DNA from: Paramicrobacterium chengjingii
Lineage (GTDB): Bacteria > Actinomycetota > Actinomycetes > Actinomycetales > Microbacteriaceae
DNA length: 64,000 nt
Assembly (NCBI RefSeq): GCF_011751765.2
Contig: NZ_CP061169.1
Span: forward strand, 1,116,001 to 1,180,000
Reading direction: 5' to 3'
Shown here: positions 8,874 through 18,439 of the stretch, piece by piece
Layout of the letters: each line of letters opens with the position of its first letter
How positions within the stretch are numbered: position 1 is the first letter of the stretch
The notes under the pieces: generated by a model
Told to the model about the DNA's origin: nothing
The model's database searches: none
The model's input: only the letters and a program-made list of their open reading frames with translations
Translations under genes and position numbers: made by a program

Positions 8874-10613
8874 TCAGAGCCGGGTGCCCCAGGTGGCGCC
8901 GCACCAGACGTTCTCATTGAAGGTTCCGGTGAACTCTGATGCGCCCGTGATCTTCTCTACCGCGGCTCTGATCGACTCGCGGCTCGGGGTGTAAGCGTGC
9001 ACGAGCGTCTTCACCATCGGAACGTCGATCAGATGGTTGGGTTGGTTGAGCGACACGAGAACGGTGGGAACCTCGGTGACGTACCAGGGGATCTCTGCTG
9101 CCATGGGCGTCGACCAGTGAATGCGCACCGTTGCCTCCTGGGCAAACCCGGCGACGTTGGCGAAAACAAGAGCGGCATCATATTTCTCGGCGTAGTCGCC
9201 CGAGGCCTCGTCGGCCATGACGGTGTGAAAATACACACCTTCTTCACCCTCGGCCGCGCGTTGCAGGGCATTCTTGAACACGTGCACCTCAAACCCTGCA
9301 CGCTCAAGCTCCTGCTTCGCGATGTCGAGGTAGCCGCTCGGATCGGTTCCGGTGAAGTCCGATTGCCCGGTGATTCCATACAAGCGAATGCGGGGGTGAC
9401 TCTGTGGTGTGAGCGGCAGCGTGTTGGCTGTGTCCTTCACGAGCGTCACGGCGCGGTCTGAGACGGATGCCGCGATGGCGCGATGCTCGTCGCTTCCGAT
9501 GACCTCGAGGGCATCGACTGGGGGAACGAGCTCGTCGCGCGGCGTCTCGTGCAGACCGAGCGATGCCTTGAGCCCCAGCACGCGGAGCAGCGCCTCGTTC
9601 AAGCGCTCTTCCGTGACGACGCCGTTCTCAATGCCCGCACGCAGGTAGGCACGGTCCTTTGCGGGGTCGCGGAAGAATAAGAACATGTCGCAACCGGCGG
9701 CAATTGCGGCGGGAACCGCGTCTCTGCGCGGCAGCGCCTGTGTGAAGCCGACCATCATTGACGCATCGGTGATGATGAGCCCGTTGAATCCGAGCTCGCC
9801 GCGCAGAAGATCTTGCAGCAGCTCTGGGGCGAGTGTCGCCGGCTTCACCTCAGCATCCGTCATCTCCGGCCTGAAGTGTCGAGACAGCTCGGGTGCCCCG
9901 ATATGGCCGATCATGATCGACTGCACTCCGTACTCGATGAGCTCACGGTAGACGCGCCCGTAGCTGTCGTTCCACTCATCGTGGCCCAGCGTGTTGTAGG
10001 TGGTGACCACGTGTTGGTCGCGTTCGTCGATGCCGTCACCGGGAAAGTGCTTCATCGCCGCCGCGGAGCCTGATTCGCTTAGACCGTCAAAGTACCGTTT
10101 GGCGCGCTCGATGACGATGTCGGCGTTGTCGCCGAACGAGCGGGTGCCGATCACCGTATTGCGCCAGTTGCGATGGATGTCGACGATGGGTGCGAAGGCC
10201 CAATTACACCCGATCGCTGCTGTCTCGCGGCCGCCGACGTACCCGAGCCGATAAGCATCGTCTGGGTCGGGGCTTGAGCCGGCACCGAGATGCGAGGTGA
10301 CGAGGGTTCCATCACTAATGCTTCCTGCGCCGCCCATTTCGGGGTTCGACGCCACGAGCAGGGGAACCTTCGCCTTCGACTGCGCGTAGCGAATGTGCGC
10401 CTGCACGACGGAAGATGCGGCGCCCATGAACCGGATGCCACCCACCTTGTGCTCGGAGACGACTGAATCGAGGTAGCTCTCATCGAAGGAAGTGTCGAGA
10501 TTGATGAACAGCTGCCCGAGCTTCTCATCCAGCGACAGCGAACTCAGAGTGGTCTCGACCCAGGCGATGGCGTCGGGTGAGAGGTTGAACGGTGCGCGGG
10601 ACAGGTCGACCAT
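8874..10613 (-). CDS. Glycoside hydrolase family 3 protein (N-acetylglucosaminidase-like)
   Basis: 579-aa cytoplasmic-looking GH3 enzyme with no signal peptide. The (beta/alpha)8 domain has KHFPGDGIDERDQH, close to the KH(F/I)PG(H/D)G-x4-D(S/T)H signature of NagZ-type enzymes, and IITDASMMVGF with the nucleophile Asp. A C-terminal alpha/beta domain follows. The ATG chosen is preceded by GAGGAAAA; a longer frame runs into the operator region and is unlikely. It is the first gene of the leftward operon with uxaC and uxuB and diverges from the isomerase/dehydrogenase operon. Intracellular hydrolysis of an imported glycoside is inferred; beta-N-acetylhexosaminide versus beta-glucuronide cannot be settled here. 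Confidence 0.87.
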   Translation of the reverse strand: MVDLSRAPFNLSPDAIAWVETTLSSLSLDEKLGQLFINLDTSFDESYLDSVVSEHKVGGIRFMGAASSVVQAHIRYAQSKAKVPLLVASNPEMGGAGSISDGTLVTSHLGAGSSPDPDDAYRLGYVGGRETAAIGCNWAFAPIVDIHRNWRNTVIGTRSFGDNADIVIERAKRYFDGLSESGSAAAMKHFPGDGIDERDQHVVTTYNTLGHDEWNDSYGRVYRELIEYGVQSIMIGHIGAPELSRHFRPEMTDAEVKPATLAPELLQDLLRGELGFNGLIITDASMMVGFTQALPRRDAVPAAIAAGCDMFLFFRDPAKDRAYLRAGIENGVVTEERLNEALLRVLGLKASLGLHETPRDELVPPVDALEVIGSDEHRAIAASVSDRAVTLVKDTANTLPLTPQSHPRIRLYGITGQSDFTGTDPSGYLDIAKQELERAGFEVHVFKNALQRAAEGEEGVYFHTVMADEASGDYAEKYDAALVFANVAGFAQEATVRIHWSTPMAAEIPWYVTEVPTVLVSLNQPNHLIDVPMVKTLVHAYTPSRESIRAAVEKITGASEFTGTFNENVWCGATWGTRL

Positions 10614-10679
10614 GACGTTTTCCTCGTACATTCGAAAGAGTGGGCTACGCCAGATATTCTCGCCCGCGCATCTCCTTTT

Positions 10680-10693
10680 GTCAATCGGTTGCC
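10680..10693. promoter_or_regulatory. LacI-type operator, copy 1
   Basis: GTCAATCGGTTGCC differs at one position from the palindromic core GGCAANCGNTTGCC found six times in the island. It lies on the GH3 side of the divergent control region, 78 nt from copy 2. The central CG and symmetric half-sites are typical of LacI-family operators. Confidence 0.75.
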
Positions 10694-10757
10694 AATTGCT
10701 CGAGATTGTTCTTGTGATCTTGGTCTCGTGCACATTGCCTTCACAATTCTTCTGTGT

Positions 10758-10771
10758 GGCAATCGGTTGCG
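10758..10771. promoter_or_regulatory. LacI-type operator, copy 2
   Basis: GGCAATCGGTTGCG matches the palindrome except for the last base. It pairs with copy 1 in the same intergenic region, between the leftward GH3-uxaC-uxuB operon and the rightward isomerase-dehydrogenase operon. Confidence 0.75.
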
Positions 10772-10860
10772 AAAGCGACGACGGGTGCTTAGAGTGTCCA
10801 TGATTGCCTTGCACGCGCAAGGTTCCCGCAGATGTGAACGAGCGAAGGCGGTTCGAGACG

Positions 10861-11724
10861 ATGACAGGCAATGCAGCGGCAGAGAGCACGGTGACGTGGA
10901 CCCTCTCGGGATTCGGCGACGAGATCCACGATGACCCGGCCGTGCAGGTGGCGGTGCTGCGTGCCCTTGGCGTCCAGCACATTGAGGTGCGCAGCGCGTG
11001 GGGCGTCAACGTCGTTGATCTTGACGACGATCAGCTCGAACGCCTTGCCGCGGTGCTGAAGGATGCGGGCATGGGAGTGTCAGCTGTCGCCTCGCCCATC
11101 GGGAAAGTCGATGTCTCGCTCGACGCTGATCTCGAGGTGCAGCGGCTGAAGCGGATCATCCGCGTTGCGCACGCGCTGGGCACGGACAGCATCCGGGTAT
11201 TTTCATTCTTCCGGGGGGAAGGGGTCCCGGTTGAGAGTACGCGCGACGCCGTCATGGCGCGCATGCGCGTGCTCGCGACCGAGGCCGAGCGTGAGAAGGT
11301 GACGCTGCTGCACGAGAACGAGAAAGACATCTACGGTGATACCCCGGAGCGCGTGCTCGACCTTGTCGAGTCTGTCGGATCGTCTGCTCTTCGGCTCGCC
11401 TGGGATAGTGCCAACTTTGTGCAGGTCGGTGTAACGCACCCGCACGACGAGGGTTATGCGATGCTTCGTCCTTACCTTGATTACCTGCAGGTGAAAGACG
11501 CCGAGGCGGCCTCTGGCAATGTCGTTCCCGCCGGGCACGGCGACGGGCAGGTGCTCCAGACCATCACAGCGCTGAAGAACGACGGCTACAGCGGATTCGC
11601 CTCGCTCGAACCTCACCTGGGCGAGGCTCACTCTCTCGGCGGATTCTCCGGCCCGACGTCGTTCGGTGTCGCGGCACGCGCGTTCGCCGCGCTGCTCGCC
11701 GATGCTGGTGTGAGCACCCGATGA
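10861..11724 (+). CDS. Sugar phosphate isomerase/epimerase (xylose-isomerase-like TIM barrel)
   Basis: 287-aa AP-endonuclease-2/xylose-isomerase-like TIM barrel. Metal-ligand-type motifs are visible: LLHENEKDIYGDTPERVLDLV, LAWDSANFVQVG, YLQVKDA and FASLEPHL. An ATG after a weak AGGCGG is preferred to an earlier in-frame start inside the operator region. The gene overlaps the first Gfo/Idh oxidoreductase gene by 4 nt. Members act on free sugars, inosose or keto-sugars; linkage to two oxidoreductases suggests keto-sugar chemistry, which is inference. Confidence 0.85.
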   Translation: MTGNAAAESTVTWTLSGFGDEIHDDPAVQVAVLRALGVQHIEVRSAWGVNVVDLDDDQLERLAAVLKDAGMGVSAVASPIGKVDVSLDADLEVQRLKRIIRVAHALGTDSIRVFSFFRGEGVPVESTRDAVMARMRVLATEAEREKVTLLHENEKDIYGDTPERVLDLVESVGSSALRLAWDSANFVQVGVTHPHDEGYAMLRPYLDYLQVKDAEAASGNVVPAGHGDGQVLQTITALKNDGYSGFASLEPHLGEAHSLGGFSGPTSFGVAARAFAALLADAGVSTR

Positions 11725-12752
11725 CGACGAGGGCGGCGGTGATCGGGTGCGGGGACATCTCTGCACTTCACCGTGACGCGATTGAGGGAATGCCGGATGC
11801 TGAGCTCGTCGCGGTCTGCGACACCGACGCCGATCGGCTCGACGAGGCTTCGACGCGTCTAGGTGTTCCCGGTTTCGCGGGCCACGAAGAACTCTTCGCC
11901 GTGGCGAAGCCCGATGTCGTTCACGTGTGCACGCCGCACTCGCAACATTCTGCTGCGGTGATCGCTGCGCTTGATCTTGGTATCAACGTCATCGTCGAGA
12001 AGCCCGTCGCACGCGACCCCGAACAGGCGGCTGCCGTCGTCGCTGCTGCAGCACGCAGTGCGGCGAAGATCGCCGTGTGCTTTCAGAACCGGTACAACAC
12101 TCCCGTGCGTGCTGCAAAAGAACTGCTTGATTCTGGGCATCTTGGCCCGGTGACGGGTGCCTCGGGCACCGTGATCTGGCATCGCACTCCCGACTACTAC
12201 GCGGCTGCGCCGTGGCGCGGAACGTGGGAGCACGGGGGAGGTGGCCTGCTCATGAATCAGGCGATCCACACGCTTGATCTGCTGCAGTGGCTTGTCGGCG
12301 CGGTCGCCTCCGTCGAGGGGAGCGCGTCGACTCGCGTTCTTCCGATCGAGGTCGAAGACACCGCAGAGATGACGCTTCACCATGAGAACGGTGCACGTTC
12401 CGTGTTCTATGCGACGCTCGCGCACTCGGCGAACGAGCACGTGACAATCGACATCGTCACTGAGCGCGCGCATCTGAGCATCCGTGAGAATCTCACTGTG
12501 CGATGGAACGATGGCACTGTCGAGACAGTGGACGAGGAGCTGACCGCAACGGGGGAGCGCTCGTACTGGGGCGTCTCTCACGAACGGCTCATCACCGATT
12601 TTTACAGCCGTCTCGACGAACCGCACGCTTTCTGGATCACGCCGGCTGAAGCAGCGCGAACCGTCGAGATCATCTCCGAGGTATACGCCTCGTCCTATCC
12701 CGAGCGCATGACGCAAACCACGTCCGCATCGAAACGGAGCATCACAGCATGA
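11721..12752 (+). CDS. Gfo/Idh/MocA family NAD(P)-dependent oxidoreductase (first of two)
   Basis: 343-aa two-domain oxidoreductase. The Rossmann start is AAVIGCGDISALHRDAI, the family EKP motif appears as NVIVEKPVARDPEQA, and the substrate-domain region has WEHGGGGLLMNQAIHTLDLLQW with the conserved HxxD-type His. It is joined to its neighbours by ATGA overlaps on both sides. Substrates of this family include inositols, glucose and glycoside 3-positions; the actual one is not evident. Confidence 0.88.
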   Translation: MTTRAAVIGCGDISALHRDAIEGMPDAELVAVCDTDADRLDEASTRLGVPGFAGHEELFAVAKPDVVHVCTPHSQHSAAVIAALDLGINVIVEKPVARDPEQAAAVVAAAARSAAKIAVCFQNRYNTPVRAAKELLDSGHLGPVTGASGTVIWHRTPDYYAAAPWRGTWEHGGGGLLMNQAIHTLDLLQWLVGAVASVEGSASTRVLPIEVEDTAEMTLHHENGARSVFYATLAHSANEHVTIDIVTERAHLSIRENLTVRWNDGTVETVDEELTATGERSYWGVSHERLITDFYSRLDEPHAFWITPAEAARTVEIISEVYASSYPERMTQTTSASKRSITA

Positions 12753-13915
12753 CTGACACAAAGATTCGCCTTGGCATCATCGGTTTCGGAGCAGAAGGCG
12801 GCATGTACGCCACTTTCATTCGCGACGGAATGGTGCCGAACATGGAGGTCGGCGCCATCTGCGACATCCTGCCCGATAAGAAGGCAGGCGCAGAGGAGCT
12901 CGGTGTTCCGTTCTACGAGAACTACATCGACATGATCGAGTCGGGAGAGGTGGATGCTGTCGTCACGTGCGTTCCGCACTACCTTCACCCCGAGATGGGC
13001 ATCGCCGCGCTTGAACGCGGCGTTCACGCTCTGCTCGAGAAGCCCGTGGGCGTGTATACGAAACAGGCGCGCGAGGTCATCGATTTCGCGGCTTCGAAGC
13101 CGCAGCTCACGTTCGGCGTGTTCTTCAACCAGCGCACGAACCCGCTGTATGTCGATCTGAAGAGCCTCATCGCTTCGGGCGAGCTCGGAGCCCTGCGCCA
13201 CACGTCGTGGATCATCACCAACTGGTGGCGGCCGCAGGGCTACTACGACCAGTCGGACTGGCGTGCCACCTGGGGCGGCGAAGGAGGCGGCGTACTTGTC
13301 AACCAGGCTCCTCACCAGCTCGACCTCTGGCAGTGGATGTGTGGTGTCCCGCAGAAGTGTTTTGCAAAACTCGCCTTCGGTTTTCGCCGTGACATTGCCG
13401 TGGAAGACGAGGTTAACGCTCTGGTCGACTTCGGCAACGGCGCGACCGGTCACTTCATGACGGCGACGCACGACCTCGTGGGAACAGACCGCCTCGAGAT
13501 GCTCTTCGACAAGGGAAAGATCGTCGTTGAGAACTCGAAGACCGTGACGATCACCCGACTCACGGCGCCGGAGCAAGCGATTTCCGAGAACATGTCCATG
13601 GATGACGTGCGCAAGTTGTTCACGGGGCAGCTCGACACCGGTGCGCTGTTCGAGACCGAGACAACCGAGTATGAATCGGTCTGGGGGCAGCAGCACGCCA
13701 CCGTTATGCAGAACTTTGCCGTTAACATACTCGACGGAACCCCACTAATCGCCCCTGGCCCCGACGGCATCAACGGAGTTCGTCTCGCCAACGCCATGCA
13801 TCTGTCTGCCTGGACGGGTGAAGAGGTCGACATGGTCAACTTCGATGAGGAACGCTACCTCACCGAACTCAACGCGCGTATCGAAGCCGAGGGCGCGTTC
13901 CCCGCGCGATCATGA
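12749..13915 (+). CDS. Gfo/Idh/MocA family NAD(P)-dependent oxidoreductase (second of two)
   Basis: 388-aa paralogue of the preceding enzyme, with IRLGIIGFGAEGGMYATFI at the Rossmann N-terminus, the EKP motif in ALLEKPVGVYTKQA, and WGGEGGGVLVNQAPHQLDLWQWM in the substrate domain. It ends the rightward three-gene operon. Two different Gfo/Idh enzymes beside a TIM-barrel isomerase is a recurrent arrangement for oxidising sugars or glycosides to keto forms before isomerisation or elimination; the specific pathway here is inferred. Confidence 0.88.
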   Translation: MTDTKIRLGIIGFGAEGGMYATFIRDGMVPNMEVGAICDILPDKKAGAEELGVPFYENYIDMIESGEVDAVVTCVPHYLHPEMGIAALERGVHALLEKPVGVYTKQAREVIDFAASKPQLTFGVFFNQRTNPLYVDLKSLIASGELGALRHTSWIITNWWRPQGYYDQSDWRATWGGEGGGVLVNQAPHQLDLWQWMCGVPQKCFAKLAFGFRRDIAVEDEVNALVDFGNGATGHFMTATHDLVGTDRLEMLFDKGKIVVENSKTVTITRLTAPEQAISENMSMDDVRKLFTGQLDTGALFETETTEYESVWGQQHATVMQNFAVNILDGTPLIAPGPDGINGVRLANAMHLSAWTGEEVDMVNFDEERYLTELNARIEAEGAFPARS

Positions 13916-14000
13916 CGTAAATGCGAAATAGCCTCGACATGGGTGCCGAGGCTGTTTCGCGTGCCTCTGACAGCTACATTTCTACCGCGTCACAATTTTT

Positions 14001-14014
14001 GACAATCGGTTGCC
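14001..14014. promoter_or_regulatory. LacI-type operator, copy 3
   Basis: GACAATCGGTTGCC, one base from the shared palindrome. Its right half overlaps a TTGCCA -35 element of the importer promoter, so occupancy would block RNA polymerase. Copy 4 lies 70 nt downstream. Confidence 0.75.
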
Positions 14015-14038
14015 AAAACCGCAATCGTGTCCTAGCGT
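14010..14038 (+). promoter_or_regulatory. Probable sigma-A-type promoter of the oligopeptide-type importer operon
   Basis: TTGCCA and TAGCGT are spaced by exactly 17 nt, with the -35 inside operator copy 3 and operator copy 4 about 30 nt past the expected start of transcription. The start codon of the first gene lies 80 nt further on. Confidence 0.55.
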
Positions 14039-14070
14039 TAGCAGAGCACATCAGAAGTCAACCCATTTTT

Positions 14071-14084
14071 GGCAACCGATTGCA
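14071..14084. promoter_or_regulatory. LacI-type operator, copy 4
   Basis: GGCAACCGATTGCA, one base from the palindrome and in the opposite orientation to copy 3. It lies between the promoter and the start of the solute-binding protein gene, consistent with a roadblock or a looping partner. Confidence 0.75.
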
Positions 14085-14117
14085 CTCAATGCAGAGAATC
14101 CTCTCAAGGAGAAAACA

Positions 14118-15644
14118 ATGAAGTTTCGACCCCTGGTGGTTTCGGCGGCAGTCGTCGCTGCGGCTTCCCTTGCCCTCACCGGATGCTCCGGCTCAGCCGC
14201 GGGCAGCGGCTCGGGCTCGGCCCCCACAACGCTGACCCTTGGCGTGCTGCAGAACATCAACTCATTCGACCCAGCGCAGGCTCACCTGGGCCACCAGATG
14301 CAGATCTACCAGGCTGCCTACGACACGCTTATTCTGCGTGAGTCGGATGGCACGCTCTCTCCGATGCTCGCCACGGAATGGAAGTACAACGACGACAACA
14401 CAGTGCTGACAGTCGATTTGCGCGATGACGTGACGTTCACCGATGGTGCGACGTTCGACGCGAAAGCGGCGAAGGCTAACCTCGACCACTTCACCGAAGC
14501 GAATGGCCCTGATGCCAACCAGGGACAGTCGATCGAATCCGTTGACGTCGTCGATGACGACACCATCGATATCAACCTCAGTGAGCCCGACCCTGCCATG
14601 CTGTACTACCTCAGCCAAGCGGCCGGTTTCATGGGGAGCCCCGACGCAATCGGCACAGACGGTGTGAAGACCGATCCTGTCGGCAGCGGACCGTACGTGC
14701 TCGACAAGGAGGCATCCGTCAACGGATCGCAATTCACGTTCACCAAGAATGACGACTACTGGAACCCCGACCTGCAAAAGTACGACAAGGTCGTCTTCAA
14801 GGTTCTTACCGACGTCACGGCACGCGTGAACGCCGTGGTCTCCGGGCAGGTCGATGCCACGCTTCTCGACCCCAAGACCAGCAAGCAGGCAGATAAGAAG
14901 GGGCTCAAGAAGACGAGCTACCCCGTCGATTGGCAAGGCTTCCTGCTCTTTGACCGCGGCGGCGAAATTGCGCCTCAGCTGAAGGATGTGCGAGTTCGCA
15001 AGGCGATCAACTACGCATTTGACCGCCAGACGATGCTTGACGAGGCACTGCTCGGCGAGGGGGAGATCACATCACAGGTCTTCGGCAAGACGACTGACGC
15101 ATACATTCCCGAGCTCGACGATGCTTACACCTACGACCCGGAGAAAGCGAAGGATCTCCTGGCCGAAGCCGGTTACCCCGATGGCTTCACTCTGAAGATG
15201 CCGATGCCAGACGGAACCGAGACCTTCATGGCAATGGCGAAGCAGCAGCTCGCGGATGTTGGCATCACCGTCGAATACTCGTCAGCGACATTCGCCGACT
15301 ACGTTCCGAACATCATTCAGGGAAAGTACTCAGTCGCATGGTTCAGCATCTTCCAGGGCGAGCCATGGGTTGCGATCCGCCAGATGATCTCGACAGATGC
15401 CGCCTACAACCCCTTCAAGACAACCGATGACGAAATTGCCGGCTACATTGATGCCGTGCATTTCGGTGGCTATAAGAGCGGTGAGCTTGCCAAGAAGGTG
15501 AACCAGTATGTCGTCGACAATGCCTGGTTTGCTCCCTGGTATCGCGTGAATCAGCTGTACTACAGCGATGACTCGAAGGTCACCGTAGAACCGCAGATTC
15601 AGCAGGCCGTTCCGAACCTGTACAACTACGCCCCGGTCTCCTGA
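14118..15644 (+). CDS. ABC transporter substrate-binding lipoprotein, family 5 (peptide/oligosaccharide type)
   Basis: 508-aa DppA/OppA-class binding protein. It has a hydrophobic N-terminus ending in the lipobox LTGC (Cys23), then a Ser/Gly-rich linker. Family motifs include LATEWKYNDDNTVLTVDLRDDVTF and DVRVRKAINYAFDRQ. The ATG preceded by AAGGAG 6 nt upstream is used; the frame is open further upstream only across the operator. The gene heads a four-gene importer operon under LacI-type operators in a sugar island, so an oligosaccharide or glycoside ligand is more likely than a peptide; this is inference. Confidence 0.92.
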   Translation: MKFRPLVVSAAVVAAASLALTGCSGSAAGSGSGSAPTTLTLGVLQNINSFDPAQAHLGHQMQIYQAAYDTLILRESDGTLSPMLATEWKYNDDNTVLTVDLRDDVTFTDGATFDAKAAKANLDHFTEANGPDANQGQSIESVDVVDDDTIDINLSEPDPAMLYYLSQAAGFMGSPDAIGTDGVKTDPVGSGPYVLDKEASVNGSQFTFTKNDDYWNPDLQKYDKVVFKVLTDVTARVNAVVSGQVDATLLDPKTSKQADKKGLKKTSYPVDWQGFLLFDRGGEIAPQLKDVRVRKAINYAFDRQTMLDEALLGEGEITSQVFGKTTDAYIPELDDAYTYDPEKAKDLLAEAGYPDGFTLKMPMPDGTETFMAMAKQQLADVGITVEYSSATFADYVPNIIQGKYSVAWFSIFQGEPWVAIRQMISTDAAYNPFKTTDDEIAGYIDAVHFGGYKSGELAKKVNQYVVDNAWFAPWYRVNQLYYSDDSKVTVEPQIQQAVPNLYNYAPVS

Positions 15645-15710
15645 TCGTTGCGGTGGGGATGCCCAGGCGTCCCCACCGCATCCTTCGGGCACAAGTAAGG
15701 GATCTCCCTC

Positions 15711-16652
15711 ATGCTGACGTTCATCATCAAGCGCATCGTTTCGGGCATCACCGTGCTCATCGCGATCTCCTGCGCAACATTCTTCCTCCTGTATTACTCG
15801 GGTTCGAACATCGCGCGAAACATCCTCGGTGAATATGCGACTCCCGACCAAATCGTGGCTAAGGAACACGAGCTTGGACTTGACCGCCCCATCATCGTGC
15901 AATTCGGCGAGTGGGCGACCCGCGCCGTCTCAGGTAATCTCGGCATCTCGTGGTTCACCAGCCAGGGCGTCGCCGAGTCCCTTCTGACCCGGCTCCCCGT
16001 CACCTTGACGTTGCTCATCGTTGCCATCATCTGCATCGCGACCTTCGCAACGGTCATCGGCATCGCCGCGGCAGTGAAGCGAGGATGGATCGATCGTGTC
16101 GTGCAGGTGGGCGCCGTGCTTGGCGAGGCGATTCCCAGTTTCGTGCTCGGGATCATCTTCGTCACGATCTTCGCCATCAACCTCGGTTGGTTTCCCGCCA
16201 CGAGCAGCATCCAGCCAGGCTCCACCGGAAGCGCGTGGGTGCTGTCGCTCGCCCTCCCCGCGATCGCACTCGTCGTCAACGGACTGACGAGCACGGCGCA
16301 GCAGATTCGCAGTGCCGTCATCGCACAACTCGAGAAGGACTACGTCCGCACCCTGCGCAGCCGGGGGATTCCCGAAACCATCGTGCTCTTCAAGCACGTG
16401 CTGCGCAGCGCTGCGCCAGCTGGGCTCACCGTGCTGAGCCTTCACTTCATCGGCATGCTCGGCGGAGTCGTCATCATCGAGCAGATCTTCGCTCTTCCCG
16501 GAATGGGCGCGCTTGCCGTGCAATCCACCGTCCTTGGCGATACCCCGCTTGTCATGGGCGTCGTCATCTACACAGTCATCATCGTCATCATCGTCAACCT
16601 GCTCGTCGACCTGGCGAATGGGTGGCTCAACCCTAAGGTGCGTGTTTCATGA
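15711..16652 (+). CDS. ABC transporter permease, DppB/OppB family
   Basis: 313-aa integral membrane permease of the family-5 importer. It starts with a TM helix (MLTFIIKRIVSGITVLIAIS), has ATPDQIVAKEHELGLDRP in the N-terminal loop, and a conserved coupling-loop region EKDYVRTLRSRGIPETIVLFKHVLRSA. AGGGA precedes the ATG. It overlaps the next gene by 4 nt. Confidence 0.94.
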   Translation: MLTFIIKRIVSGITVLIAISCATFFLLYYSGSNIARNILGEYATPDQIVAKEHELGLDRPIIVQFGEWATRAVSGNLGISWFTSQGVAESLLTRLPVTLTLLIVAIICIATFATVIGIAAAVKRGWIDRVVQVGAVLGEAIPSFVLGIIFVTIFAINLGWFPATSSIQPGSTGSAWVLSLALPAIALVVNGLTSTAQQIRSAVIAQLEKDYVRTLRSRGIPETIVLFKHVLRSAAPAGLTVLSLHFIGMLGGVVIIEQIFALPGMGALAVQSTVLGDTPLVMGVVIYTVIIVIIVNLLVDLANGWLNPKVRVS

Positions 16653-18439
16653 GCGAACCGATCGAGGTGAAAGCGTCGCAGGCGACAGTTGCGCGCACAC
16701 ACGTCTTCAAACGACTCATCAGCAACCCGATGGGCGCCATCGCTGTCGCCGTGCTGGGCATCATGATCCTTGTCGCGATCTTCGCGCAATGGATCGCGCC
16801 CTTCGATGCGAACTTTGCGAATATCACCAAGACGCTGTCAGGTCCGGATGCAACGAACATCCTCGGGACGGACAGTGCCGGGCGAGATACGTTCAGCAGG
16901 CTCGTGCTCGGGGCTCAGACAACTCTGTTGTCGGCCGTGCTCTGTGCGGTTGTCGCAATCGGCCTCGGTCTTCCATCCGGTCTGATTGCCGGTTATTACG
17001 GGGGTGTTTTCGACTCCGTCTCGAACTGGGTCGTCAATGTTCTCATGGCGATCCCCGGAATCATTCTGCTGCTGACCATTCGGGCAGCCTTCGGGCCGTC
17101 GGTGTGGATCTCGATGATCGCCTTCGGCGTGCTCATCAGCCCCGGCTATTTTCGACTCACACGCACTGCTGTTCAGTCAGTGAGGAATGAACTGTACGTC
17201 GACGCAGCGCGCGTTTCGGGCCTGAGTGACGGTCGAATCATCACGCGACACATCTTTTCCGTGGTTCGCGCGCCCATCATCATCCAGACTGCTGTCGTCT
17301 GCGGTGTGGCAATCGCCATTCAGTCGGGGCTTGAGTTTCTCGGGCTCGGTGACCCGGCAGTTGCGACGTGGGGTGTCATGCTGAGCGAGGGCTTCACGAA
17401 CGTCTATCTCACTCCCGAGCTACTCGTCTGGCCCGCAGTCGCCATAGGTCTGGCCATCGGCGCCCTCGTGCTGCTGGGTAATGCAGTGCGCGATGCTCTT
17501 GAGGATCGCGAGAAGGTGAAGACGCCCAAAACACGCAAGAACACGCTCGTCCCGACAAATCGTGTGACCATACCCGCCGAGAGCGGCAGCGATCACCTTG
17601 TGGAGGTGTCTAGTCTCGCCGTGGGGTACCCGCAGTCTGGCGGAGCAGTTAAAGAGGTGGTGAGTGACGTCTCGTTCACCGTCGATCGCGGCGAAGTTCT
17701 CGGCATCGTCGGTGAGTCGGGCTCTGGGAAATCGCAGACTGCGTTCTCGATTCTCGGGCTGCTTCCCGCTGAGGCTCGCATTGTCGCGGGCAGCATCCAA
17801 TTCGATGGAAACTACACGGTTGCCCCGGGCGAGCAGACCGTAAGCCAATCGCGGCTCACGAAGCTGCGCGGCAAACGCATCTCGTATATTCCTCAGGAAC
17901 CCATGTCGAACCTCGATCCGGCATACACCGTCGGTTCACAGTTAGTCGCTCCCATGGTGCGCATTCTCGGCATCAGCAAGCGCGAGGCGAAGAAGCGTGC
18001 GCTTCAGCTTCTGACCGACGTCGGCATCGTCAACCCGGATCGCACCTTCGCCGCTTACCCACATGAAGTGTCCGGAGGAATGGCACAGCGTGTGCTCATC
18101 GCCGGTGCCATCAGCTGCGAGCCCGACCTGATCATCGCAGACGAACCGACGACCGCTCTCGATGTGACTGTGCAGGCCGAGGTTCTCGACCTCATACGTG
18201 ATCTTCAGAAGCGTCTCGGCGTCGGCGTGATCCTCGTCACGCATAATTTCGGGGTCGTGGCCGACCTCTGCGACCGTGTCGTAGTCATGCAGAAGGGCAG
18301 ACTCGTCGAAGGCGGTGCCGTCCGCGACGTGCTTCGCAACCCGCGGGACCCGTACACGAAGACGTTGCTGTCGTCGATGCTCGAGGGTAAAAAGCCCATG
18401 ACCATGCTCGTCACCGCCGAAGGAGGATCGCAATCATGA
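16649..18439 (+). CDS. Fused ABC transporter permease-ATPase (DppC-DppD type)
   Basis: 596-aa protein carrying two importer functions in one chain. Residues about 1-285 are a DppC-like permease (DSAGRDTFSRLVLGAQTTL; coupling loop LYVDAARVSGLSDGRIITRH). A charged linker follows, then a DppD-like ATPase from about residue 310 with Walker A GESGSGKSQ, signature VSGGMAQRVLIAGAI and Walker B LIIADEPTTALDVT. Reading is continuous, with no stop or internal ribosome site at the junction, so the fusion looks real. Such fusions are known in actinobacterial and rhizobial importers. It is coupled by ATGA overlaps to both flanking genes. Confidence 0.93.
   Translation: MSEPIEVKASQATVARTHVFKRLISNPMGAIAVAVLGIMILVAIFAQWIAPFDANFANITKTLSGPDATNILGTDSAGRDTFSRLVLGAQTTLLSAVLCAVVAIGLGLPSGLIAGYYGGVFDSVSNWVVNVLMAIPGIILLLTIRAAFGPSVWISMIAFGVLISPGYFRLTRTAVQSVRNELYVDAARVSGLSDGRIITRHIFSVVRAPIIIQTAVVCGVAIAIQSGLEFLGLGDPAVATWGVMLSEGFTNVYLTPELLVWPAVAIGLAIGALVLLGNAVRDALEDREKVKTPKTRKNTLVPTNRVTIPAESGSDHLVEVSSLAVGYPQSGGAVKEVVSDVSFTVDRGEVLGIVGESGSGKSQTAFSILGLLPAEARIVAGSIQFDGNYTVAPGEQTVSQSRLTKLRGKRISYIPQEPMSNLDPAYTVGSQLVAPMVRILGISKREAKKRALQLLTDVGIVNPDRTFAAYPHEVSGGMAQRVLIAGAISCEPDLIIADEPTTALDVTVQAEVLDLIRDLQKRLGVGVILVTHNFGVVADLCDRVVVMQKGRLVEGGAVRDVLRNPRDPYTKTLLSSMLEGKKPMTMLVTAEGGSQS

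Noticed and set aside
10614..11009. N-terminal extension of the GH3 protein
   Set aside because: It reads through both operators and the divergent gene start and shows no domain; the ATG behind GAGGAAAA fits better.
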